A DNA stretch of 64,000 nucleotides from Polychytrium aggregatum (lineage: Eukaryota > Chytridiomycota > Chytridiomycetes > Polychytriales), in contig NW_026516208.1 of the NCBI RefSeq assembly GCF_025602895.1, positions 434,001 through 498,000 on the forward strand. Direction: 5' to 3'. The notes beneath the pieces are model-generated. The model did no database searches. It was not told where the DNA came from and worked only from the letters and a program-made list of their open reading frames with translations. The first letter of the stretch is position 1. Every line of letters starts with the position of its first letter. Positions 40,049 to 47,936 of this stretch are shown one piece after another. The translations under genes were made by a program, and so were the position numbers.

Positions 40049-40725
40049 ATTATTAAGACTTTGCCTTTACGTCCCTGGCGGGCTCTGGCACTGGGTGTTG
40101 GTTTTTGCCAACCAGGACATTTTACAGTCCTCACTGCAGCTCTCTATCCCCTGGGGACCTGTTTGCGGAGGGACGGCGATGTCAAGTTTTGCCGAACTCA
40201 TCCATCCAGTGACAGTTTGGAATCTGCAGCTCCGACTTCCATGTCCAGACTTGTGCTGACGTATGCCTGTGGCACTACTTCCTCAGGCTCCTACTGTCGT
40301 GCGTGGCGTATCCGAGGGATGGGCGTCCACGACAGACATTCAGTTGCGATGTCATCCAACACCGCCACGACATCCAGCCAGATCGCTGGTCTGTTGTTGA
40401 GGATTCGTTCGCGTTTGGCACGCCATTTGCTCAGTTTTTCCTGGTCGATGGTGGCTGGTCTTGCGGGCACTCGAGCCAGCTTGGGGAGTGCGTCGATTGC
40501 AAGGTCGATGTACGTGATGCCTTCGGGGATCCTCGCAGGGTGTACATACTGCTCGAGACGGTTCTTGGCTCGGACACATTCCGACGCGTGTTTCCTGTTC
40601 ACGGGAATTTTGGGACCATTGGGTCCGGGCTTCCTGCACGCTCCGTCAGGTTTGGGCGGGAAGCCTCCGACCCTCCAGAGGAACATTCTTCGGGCTTGAG
40701 CAACTGATATCACTGGCATCCGTGC
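40049..40725 (-). pseudogene. LINE2 fragment, 5'-truncated with 3' end
   Basis: Minus-strand C-terminal part of a LINE2 ORF2 (ARRMFLWRVGGFPPKPDG, NRKHASECVRAKNRLEQY, LAIDALPKLARVPARP) plus the 3' UTR that parallels the full LINE2 3' end (TATTAAGACTTTGCC on the plus strand at about 40050 and TATTAAAGACTTTGCC at 41289). 5' truncation is the usual outcome of target-primed reverse transcription. Its truncated end lies about 145 bp from the tRNA-Val gene. Confidence 0.88.
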
Positions 40726-40868
40726 GGTCAGTCCCGCGGCGTGTGTGGGAGCGTGGGATGCATGGAATCCTGGGTCACTCTGTGGTCGAGCCTTTTAATG
40801 GAACATTCGATGATCGAAACAGGGATGCACCGTTTCATAGAGCGAGACGGTGTAATTGGAAGTCACGG

Positions 40869-40942
40869 GGTTTCGTGGTGTAGTTGGTTATCACGTGAGT
40901 CTAACACACTCAAGGTCTCCGGTTCGATCCCGGACGAAACCA
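40869..40942 (+). tRNA. tRNA-Val (anticodon AAC)
   Basis: Full cloverleaf: acceptor GGTTTCG/CGAAACC, anticodon stem TGAGT/ACTCA with loop CTAACAC, T-arm TCCGG TTCGATC CCGGA, discriminator A. No intron. A second tRNA gene starts 8 bases later without an intervening T-run. Confidence 0.95.
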
Positions 40943-40949
40943 TTCTCTC

Positions 40950-41023
40950 GCTCCGCTAGCTCAGTTGGTTAGAGCGTGGTGCTAATAACGCCAAGGTCAC
41001 AGGTTCGATCCCTGTGCGGAGCA
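40950..41023 (+). tRNA. tRNA-Ile (anticodon AAT)
   Basis: Acceptor GCTCCGC/GCGGAGC, D-arm with AGTTGGTTAGAGC, anticodon stem TGGTG/CGCCA with loop CTAATAA, T-arm ACAGG TTCGATC CCTGT, discriminator A. No intron. Followed at once by TTTT. Probably co-transcribed with the upstream tRNA-Val. Confidence 0.95.
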
Positions 41024-41027
41024 TTTT
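41024..41027 (+). terminator. Pol III terminator after the tRNA-Val/Ile pair
   Basis: TTTT directly after the tRNA-Ile discriminator base. The 7-bp spacer between the two tRNAs (TTCTCTC) has no T-run, so this is the first likely stop for both. Confidence 0.7.
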
Positions 41028-41096
41028 GCTTCTCGTTCATCCATCAAGCTCCACTCTTGGTTCTCTCTCATCACCGTCGTCATGTTCTCCAAAACC

Positions 41097-41179
41097 GTTG
41101 TAATATCTGGCTGCATGTGTTCCGCGGTCGTAAATCACGATCAACCCTTGCAGTTGCCCATGCAGTCAGATATTACAAC
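41097..41179. repeat. 83-bp inverted-repeat element (possible MITE)
   Basis: GTTGTAATATCTGGCTGCAT at the left is matched in inverted orientation by ATGCAGTCAGATATTACAAC at the right, a 21-bp arm with one mismatch around a 41-bp centre. No clear target duplication flanks it. It lies between tRNA-Ile and the LINE2 insertion. Confidence 0.6.
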
Positions 41180-41253
41180 AGTACTTGCGAGGGTACTTGC
41201 TAGGTTCGGGAGTGATACAAGGTTAAGTTTGCACTGAGTGGAATTCTCGTCGA

Positions 41254-41269
41254 TCCGCATTGGTCCAGT
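41254..41269 (+). repeat. Left target duplication of LINE2 = orphan 5' end of tRNA-Glu
   Basis: TCCGCATTGGTCCAGT here equals bases 1-16 of the tRNA-Glu at 46736-46751. It is followed directly by the LINE2 3' end and lacks the rest of a tRNA. Confidence 0.9.
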
Positions 41270-41517
41270 CAGTCAATAGGTGGGTCTTTATTAAAGACTT
41301 TGCCTTAGCGTCCCTTTTGGGCTCTGGCACTGGGTGTTGGCTTTGCCAACCGGGACATTTGGGTCGTCGGTGTACAGCTCTCTATCCCATGGGGCCTGTT
41401 TGCGGAGGGACGGCGATGTCAAGTTTTGCCGAACTCATCCATTCAGTGACAGTTTGGGACTCCAGCTCCGGCTTCCCTGTCCAAGTGTCTGCTCATGCGT
41501 CTGGGAGGGTTTCTTTC

Positions 41518-44500
41518 TCAGGTACTTGTTTGCTGCGATTGGTCAGCCCGAGGGGCCGCTGTCCACGACAGACATTTGGTTGCGATGTCATCCAGCACCG
41601 CCACGACATCCAGCCAGATCGCTGGTCTGTTGTTCAGTACTCGGCTGCGCTTGGCACGCCATCTTCTCTGTTTTTCAGGATCGGTGGTGAGTGGTCTTGT
41701 TGGCACTCGAGCCAACTTGGGGAGTGCGTCGATTGCAAGGTCGATGTAGGTGATGCCTTCGGGGATCGATGTGGGGTGAACATATTTCTCGAGTCGGTCC
41801 TTGGCTCGGACACATTCTGCTGCATGTTTTCTGTTGACATACACCTTGGGGCCGTTGGGTCCGGTCTTTTTGCACTCCTTGTCGGGTTTAGGTGGGAAAC
41901 ACCCGACTCGCCACAGGAGCATTCTCCTTGCTTGGGCAACTGTTGCTACTGGCATCCGCGCTGTCAGGATGGGGTCGCCTTCCCACTTGTAGGTGCCTGC
42001 GATCGACATTACTTTCTCGGGCTTCCGCTCTTTTTCAAAACTGTGAACGATCACCGCCTTCTTGATGGGTGTGCCGGTGCCAGTTCCAGATTCAAACAGG
42101 TCCAGTCTTGTTCTGTCTGGGGAGTCTCGGTGCTGTCTCTCGAGCTCCTTCCATGCGGCGCTTCCGGTCAGCTTGGAGAGTATCTTCTTGTTTGGGTTTC
42201 TTGGGGGCAACTCGGTGATGTACTTGAGCACGTGGGATCCAAGATATCCTGGGTCGTCTTTCCTGTCGAACCGCCGTCCGAAGCACTTGATCATCAGTAT
42301 CTGTTTTCTGGTCGCCATGGTGTAGATTCCTGTGGCTGTCATGACAGCCGGACCAGACGCGTTCTGGCGGATGTTGAGTGCCGATCGCAGTGTGTCCAGC
42401 ATGCACCCCTGTAGAGTGTTCATTATCGGGCCCTTCATGTTGACGATGGCAAGGCCATACTCCAGACGGGGCCGGATGAAAGCCTTGTAGATTTTGACGA
42501 TCAGTCCAGGGTAGACTGACTTGCTGAAGATGCCGTGTTCCTTGAGCTCTTTGGTTCGGAACTGGGCTTTGTGCTTTAGTTGAGTGACGTGGGCCTCTGC
42601 GTCGATGCCATCAGGGCCGAACTGCACCCCGAGGTACTTGTAGGTGCTGGTGACGAAGCTAAGAGGTGTTCCCTTGAGTGTGATTGGGGTCGGGTTTGCT
42701 TCCGCGGTAAGCACTTCGCATTTGGTCGGAGAGAAAGCGTAATTGTTTTCGTCTGCGTGTGCTTCGGAGATGTCAACAAGTCTTTGGAGGTCTTCTTGGT
42801 TTTTTGCTACCAACGCCATGTCGTCCGCGTACATGACATTGTTGATGATGAGGTTCCCTATTCTGGGTGATGTGACTGCTCGTAGGTTCTGTGCGAGGTC
42901 ATCCATGAAGAGGCTGTAGAGGGTGGGTGAGAGAACCGACCCTTGCAGCAGCCCGATCTCCAGCCAGTACGGCCGGGATTTGGTGCCGCTCACGAGAACA
43001 GCGGTGGTCACGTTGTCGAAGAGCGCGCGTAGGATGCGGATGGTATGCGGGGGGATGTCTCGTTGCTCGAGTTTGTGCCAGAGCCGATCCCGGTCAACTG
43101 AGTCGTACGCGGCTTTGATGTCCATGAACGCGATCCACGGGGTGTGGCCGTCGTTCTGTAGGAACTTGACGATTGAATCGAGTGCGAATACCTGGTCCAG
43201 GGTTCCCCTGTTGCTGCGGAAGCCTCCTTGGGAGATGTCGATGGGGCCCATCTCCTGGAGGAGTCGGCTATGTAAGATCCTTTCGAATACCTTTCGGACA
43301 ACTTGTAGCAGAGAGATCGGGCGATAGTTCTTGATGTCCTCTTCTTCGCCCTTCTTCTTCCAGATGGGGTGGTTGATGGCGACATTCCATTCTTGAGGGA
43401 CGATGCCGGTCCACATGCACCAGTTGAAGAGCTGACGCAGCCAATCCGAGACTTGGTCGGTTACTGGGTGTAGGAGCTCGGCACTGATCCCGTCGGACCC
43501 AGGGGCCTTGTGTTTCCCCATGCGTCGGATGGCTGTTTTTACTTCTTCTGCTGTGATTTCGCGGCCCAAGAGGCGACTGAATAGTATTTCCTGAGGACGC
43601 GGTGTATCGTTGGCTTCTTGAACACCGAGACGACTTGAGATGTTCCCAAAGTGGGCCCGGTACTGGTCCATGCTGTCTTGGTCGTTCGGAAGAATCGACC
43701 GGTTGAAGAAGCCGCTTTTGACCTTGTCTCGCTTGCTGATTTCCTTGAGGAGCTCAGAGTCCGATTTGGTGGAGAGAGACTGGGCCCAGGTGTTGTAGAA
43801 GGCGCGTTTCTGTCGTCGTATGAGGTCCTTGAGTTTGTTGTTCATGTTTTCGTAGTCGGCCATGGCCTGCAGTTGGATTCTCGAGCCTTGTGGCGACTGG
43901 TTCACGATTCGATAAGCCGTGTTTCGTCGTTTCTTGATGTCAGCCATTTCCGGGGTCCAAAAGCCGTTGTGGGGAGCCGGGCCATCCTTCTTTCGCTTCC
44001 CAATGACGATTTGTGCCACCGCTGTGACGTGGTTCTTGATGATATTCCACCCAGATTCAACGAGGGCTTCGGCGTCTTCGCGTGCCATAGGTCCATCCTC
44101 TTGTGGTAGCCGGGTTCCCAGCTGTGTGATCTGCTCTACGACTACTGGGTGGTGGACTCTAAAGGCTTCCGTGTATTGCTGGAGGGTTTCGGGATCTTCG
44201 AGCTTGTTGGTTCGCCACACGAGGATTGGTGGGCGGGCAGGCTCTCTGGCGGCGTTCCATTCAAGTTCCATCGACACCATGCGGTGGTCTGAGTTACAGG
44301 TGTCGTTGGAGTGGACCGTCACCGTCTTGGCGTTGTGTCTCAGTGCCGTCGAGACAAAGAAGAGGTCCAGTACTGAGTGTTGTGGTTTCTTCCCGTTGAC
44401 GACGTGGGTCCAGTGTTGCCCTGTGGGGTTGGTCGAATCCACGAATTCCAGGAAGCCGCCCGCTACAGCTGTCCGCAGTGGTTGCAAACGGTTGGCGGTT

Positions 44501-45018
44501 TCATGGGTGTCTCTGCTTGTCTGGCCCATGCGGGTGTTGAAGTCGCCCATGATCACAGATGGGATAGGATTGTTCATTTCTGTGGTGTTGGTCTTGATGG
44601 CCGACAGGGCTTCTCGGAACTTTTGCAGGGCTGCCGCATTGGCTGATAGAGCAGGCTTGAGGTAGAAAGATCCAAAGACGATGCCTCGGAACTTGAACCA
44701 GATGCTCGTGTGATGAGGTCCAACGCGGAAGTTGCTAAAGTCTTCGAGGTTGGTGGTTTTCGGGTTCCGAATGAGGGCGATTCCTCCGGTGCCTCTTGCG
44801 AGGCCGTCGACAGAGACATATGGCTCTCGGGTTTCGAAAACTATGAGGTTCTTGTAAGGTCCGATGGATTGCTGTGGTTTGAGCCACGTTTCTTGGACTG
44901 TTATAAAGTCGAGGTCTTTTGCTTTTACCATTTCGATAACCTCGTGTATAGAGGTTTCAAGTCCGCAGACATTCAGGGTCGCGAACCTAATAGTGGGCGT
45001 AGGTTGGGGCTGCATCAT
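41518..45018 (-). CDS. LINE2 ORF2: APE endonuclease and reverse transcriptase
   Basis: 1166 residues, undamaged. The N-terminal endonuclease has FATLNVCGLE, FITVQETWLK, VIMGDFNTRMGQ and NSDHRMVSME. Reverse transcriptase has HKAPGSDGISAELLHP, YRPISLLQVVRKVFERIL, GGFRSNRGTLDQVFALD, AFMDIKAAYDSVDRDRL, IGLLQGSVLSPTLYS and the YADD box at residue 730. The C-terminal CHC-type motif reads CKKTGPNGPK ... NRKHAAEC. The endonuclease is the likely determinant of the tRNA-gene target. The start ATG overlaps the ORF1 stop as ATGA. Confidence 0.93.
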   Translation of the reverse strand: MMQPQPTPTIRFATLNVCGLETSIHEVIEMVKAKDLDFITVQETWLKPQQSIGPYKNLIVFETREPYVSVDGLARGTGGIALIRNPKTTNLEDFSNFRVGPHHTSIWFKFRGIVFGSFYLKPALSANAAALQKFREALSAIKTNTTEMNNPIPSVIMGDFNTRMGQTSRDTHETANRLQPLRTAVAGGFLEFVDSTNPTGQHWTHVVNGKKPQHSVLDLFFVSTALRHNAKTVTVHSNDTCNSDHRMVSMELEWNAAREPARPPILVWRTNKLEDPETLQQYTEAFRVHHPVVVEQITQLGTRLPQEDGPMAREDAEALVESGWNIIKNHVTAVAQIVIGKRKKDGPAPHNGFWTPEMADIKKRRNTAYRIVNQSPQGSRIQLQAMADYENMNNKLKDLIRRQKRAFYNTWAQSLSTKSDSELLKEISKRDKVKSGFFNRSILPNDQDSMDQYRAHFGNISSRLGVQEANDTPRPQEILFSRLLGREITAEEVKTAIRRMGKHKAPGSDGISAELLHPVTDQVSDWLRQLFNWCMWTGIVPQEWNVAINHPIWKKKGEEEDIKNYRPISLLQVVRKVFERILHSRLLQEMGPIDISQGGFRSNRGTLDQVFALDSIVKFLQNDGHTPWIAFMDIKAAYDSVDRDRLWHKLEQRDIPPHTIRILRALFDNVTTAVLVSGTKSRPYWLEIGLLQGSVLSPTLYSLFMDDLAQNLRAVTSPRIGNLIINNVMYADDMALVAKNQEDLQRLVDISEAHADENNYAFSPTKCEVLTAEANPTPITLKGTPLSFVTSTYKYLGVQFGPDGIDAEAHVTQLKHKAQFRTKELKEHGIFSKSVYPGLIVKIYKAFIRPRLEYGLAIVNMKGPIMNTLQGCMLDTLRSALNIRQNASGPAVMTATGIYTMATRKQILMIKCFGRRFDRKDDPGYLGSHVLKYITELPPRNPNKKILSKLTGSAAWKELERQHRDSPDRTRLDLFESGTGTGTPIKKAVIVHSFEKERKPEKVMSIAGTYKWEGDPILTARMPVATVAQARRMLLWRVGCFPPKPDKECKKTGPNGPKVYVNRKHAAECVRAKDRLEKYVHPTSIPEGITYIDLAIDALPKLARVPTRPLTTDPEKQRRWRAKRSRVLNNRPAIWLDVVAVLDDIATKCLSWTAAPRADQSQQTST

Positions 45019-46634
45019 TTGCGGGGAGGAGTGGTTCCTTCGCGTCCGCCTTTTTCTTGGCGGCCTGGTTTGTTGCGAGCCAGTTCCTTCGCCTTAGCAG
45101 TGATCTGCTCGGCGACGGCTGGGTCGTTCATCTTCCGTTGGTACAAGGTCGCCGTGAGGAGGTCATTGGATTCCGCACATATCCTGGCAGCGCGTTCAAT
45201 GAAGCTCTTGATTTGGAGCTTCTTGGACTCCTTCTCGGCCTCGGTGATCTTCGACACGTCCATGTGTGCGACTTCAGTGAATTTCATGTCCGTAATGTGC
45301 TTCAAGAATTCTTCTCTCGAGCTCTTGTCTCTGAGAACAAACTCACAGACGCTGTTGTTGACAAAGCTGATATTGAGAATCTGGTTGGTGGCAAAGCCCT
45401 TCTCCTTGAAAGCTTGTCTGATCGTGCGGTAGCTACCCCGAGGGATACCCTTGACGTAAACCCAAGCGGCGTTGTCCATCCTATCCTTTAAGGGTCCTTC
45501 CTCGACAGGGACCGAGGATCTGATCATCCTGAATGGCGTGGCAGTCTTGGGCACCAGCCACTTGCCGTCGGTGGGGTCACGGCCGCGGAGGATGGCGCCG
45601 ATGGCCTCGTTCTTCTTGCCGGCATCGGCCTCCTGGTGGACTTTTTCGAGGGCCGCCAGCTTGCGCGCGTCGATTGTCTTGTTGTCGGGCTGCTTCTTAG
45701 CACCCCGCTGGGCGGCTGCCTGCAGTAGGATGTCGGAGCTGGGCGTTCCGAGATGGCCCGGGACGCATGCTCCAGCTCGGAGGCGAGCGTCTGCATGCAC
45801 TCGGTGGCGCTCTGGGTCAGGGCCTTGAGTCTAGCAGCTTCCTCGGGCTTGCTGAGGTCCAGCTTGGCGAGTTCTTCGTTAATCTTCTGAGCTTTCTTGA
45901 GAAGCTCACTCTGGATGTGCTGAAGCTGCTGTTGGGGACTCTGCTTCTTGCGCATGTCGGTGGCGCAGACGCGCTTCCCGACAGCCCTGGCATCGGCGAG
46001 GGAGGCCCGTTGTTCGAAAAGCTTCCATCCTGCTTCGTCATGGCGGGTCATCAGGCCCCAGAATACGAGGATGGAAAAATGCTTCCCGCATTCTTCCACC
46101 TTGGTGGCGGCGTCCGGGCTCATCAGCATGTTCTTGCAGACGACCGAGTGCTGGGCGTCGTCGATACGCCAGGCGGGGGGCTTGCTCCCTCTGCAACGGG
46201 AGCATTGAACTTGGATCTGCCTTCAGAGCGAAGACAAACCTAAAGCGGCGGTAGGTGATGTCTTTGAAATCGACCGGGATGAAGTCCTGGTCGGTGAGAG
46301 TGTTGTTCTTGGCCTTCTCGAGGATCGAGAGGGCCCACTTCTTTTCTTCAACCACGTCGGGCGGGTTGGGAAAGATTGCCGAATCTGCATAGAGCTCTTC
46401 GATAATTTCTTCGACGGTCTTCTTGCGACCGACGTGCAGCTGGATGGGCTCACCATCCCTGCGGTGCTTTTTGGTGGGTGCTGATTCGGTGGCCTCGGTG
46501 ATATTGGCGCTACTGACCTGATGGCCGTTGCTTTCTAGGCTGCGATTTTCGTCCGGTTGGCCTGGTTCTTGGGCAGCAGGGCTGCCCGAGGTGTCTATGG
46601 CCATCTCGTTGATGGCCGTTTGGGTCGGGGGCAT
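45015..46634 (-). pseudogene. LINE2 ORF1, broken by two frameshifts
   Basis: Recognisable in three successive frames. From 46634 (MPPTQTAINE) to about 46215 it is in frame one, ending near FALKADPS. From about 46215 to 45750 it is in frame two, with a CSRC zinc-type motif, KHFSILVFWGL and a coiled-coil-like QHIQSELLKKAQKINEEL. From about 45750 to 45015 it is in frame three (KLAALEKVHQEADAGKK, WVYVKGIPRGSYRTI), ending in a Lys-rich tail. Either this copy is a pseudogene for ORF1 or the assembly has indels at homopolymers. Parallel to LINE1 ORF1 in layout. Confidence 0.8.
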
Positions 46635-46735
46635 GTGTAGGGGTCGTTGGTTGAGAGTGTTGAGCGGTTTGTTAATAAAAGAGCGACGGAGAGCCTGTGC
46701 CTGTGGATCCAAAAGTTGAGATCAAGGTCAAGCTC

Positions 46736-46807
46736 TCCGCATTGGTCCAGTGGCTAGGATTTCTCGCTCTCACCGAGACGGCCGGGGTTCGATTCCCCGA
46801 TGCGGAA
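46736..46807 (+). tRNA. tRNA-Glu (anticodon CTC), rebuilt by the LINE2 target duplication
   Basis: Acceptor TCCGCAT/ATGCGGA, A box TGGTCCAGTGG, anticodon stem TCTCG/CGAGA with loop CTCTCAC, T-arm CGGGG TTCGATT CCCCG, discriminator A. No intron. Its first base directly follows the LINE2 5' end, so any upstream control sequence is now LINE DNA. Confidence 0.95.
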
Positions 46808-46811
46808 TATC

Positions 46812-46883
46812 GGTTCCATAGTGTAGCGGTTAGCACTCAGGATTCTGACTCCTGCAACCCGAGTTCAAATCTCGGTGGGACCT
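46812..46883 (+). tRNA. tRNA-Gln (anticodon CTG)
   Basis: Acceptor GGTTCCA/TGGGACC with one G-U pair, anticodon stem CAGGA/TCCTG with loop TTCTGAC, T-arm CCGAG TTCAAAT CTCGG. Four bases after tRNA-Glu; a T-run (TTTT from 46883) follows. Probably co-transcribed with tRNA-Glu. Confidence 0.95.
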
Positions 46884-47936
46884 TTTATTATCATTCTCAA
46901 TTTTGTTCCGTTGCTGTATGTGTTTGTGTCGCTATTGCCACTGATTAACCTCCCCTCAGTGCTTTCGAAATCGACATATCGTATGCAGATGTTGGTGCAA
47001 ACCTCAGGTCAGATTCTAAAGTCATACGGAGTCAATGCTGTGTTTCTTGAGCCGAGCGGGTGGTGGGATCGCGAACTTTTGCAACTTGCCGATATCTTCG
47101 TTTTCCGCCCTCCATATCCTTCGACCTCCGAGGAATCCTCAGACCGAGATTTTGAAGTCCACGTTATCGCCAACGCATCAGACAACGTTGTTCCTCGGAT
47201 GACATACGAACTTGGTGCTGCCGGCACTAAACGGTTCAAGAGATAATCTGAGCACGAGCGAATATCGCAGAGTATTGTCAAGGTTGGTACGATGTTGGAT
47301 TTAGATCCACTTCCACCACTAAAAATAATCCCCGGCGGTATCTTTGCTTCCCTTGGACACTGCCTCTCCGGCTTCGGTCTGTTGTTGCTGGCCACTTCCC
47401 TCTGAATGTCGAGAGCCTCATGGCTGATTCATTTTAGGTTGTATACCTCGTGCAGTCATAGCTGGAATATCTAACCAATTTGGAATAATGATGATGATAA
47501 TGATGATGATAATGATGATGATAATGATGATAATGATGATGATGATGATAATGATAATGATAATGATAATGGTAATGATAATAAATAGATCAACGCCGTT
47601 TCGAGATATTTACCTCATCTGTCTTCACCGTCTACCAGTCATCGTAACATGGTGGCGGTGATTTGTCAACTGGGAAACTTCGAGTCAATCTGTTTGTTGT
47701 TGCCCATCAGCGTGAGAGTCACCTGAGATTGGGATAGACGATCGACACTCTTCATCTTTTCCTTGAGTGGCCTGTGGGTCCAAGCATACATCTCTCTGCG
47801 CACATGGGTTGTGCACAACAAGCTGTATTATGCTTCCAATCCATATCCATTACATCCATGGGCGGCACTATTGCCAAGCAACTCTCGCTGACTCATTCTG
47901 TGCTCTGATCCCTCCCTTGCGCTGCTCTGATTCAAA
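46884..47936. other. Intergenic with a microsatellite; one unassigned ORF
   Basis: A 123-codon frame (46875-47246, plus) overlaps the tRNA-Gln end, has a hydrophobic start and no recognised domain, and is probably not a gene. A GATGATAAT-type microsatellite lies at 47487-47587. Nothing else was recognised up to the MFS gene stop. Confidence 0.5.
47487..47587. repeat. AAT/GAT microsatellite
   Basis: About 100 bp of interspersed GATGAT and AATGAT trinucleotides in register. Confidence 0.95.

Larger units (their letters stand above)
41270..46735 (-). mobile_element. LINE2: full-length non-LTR retrotransposon inserted in a tRNA-Glu gene
   Basis: 5466-bp minus-strand LINE with ORF1 46634-45015 (frameshifted), ORF2 45018-41518 (intact), a 3' UTR of about 250 bp and a polyadenylation-like TTTATT (AATAAA on the element strand) near 41286. 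It is bounded by a 16-bp duplication of the first 16 nt of tRNA-Glu (41254-41269 and 46736-46751). There is no long poly(A); the 3' end has short CAGT/CAAT-type repeats. Confidence 0.92.

Noticed and set aside
46875-47246. 123-codon ORF after tRNA-Gln
   Set aside because: It starts inside the tRNA, has no domain or intron context, and is probably chance.
47487-47587. Repeat array of possible regulatory nature
   Set aside because: Plain trinucleotide microsatellite.
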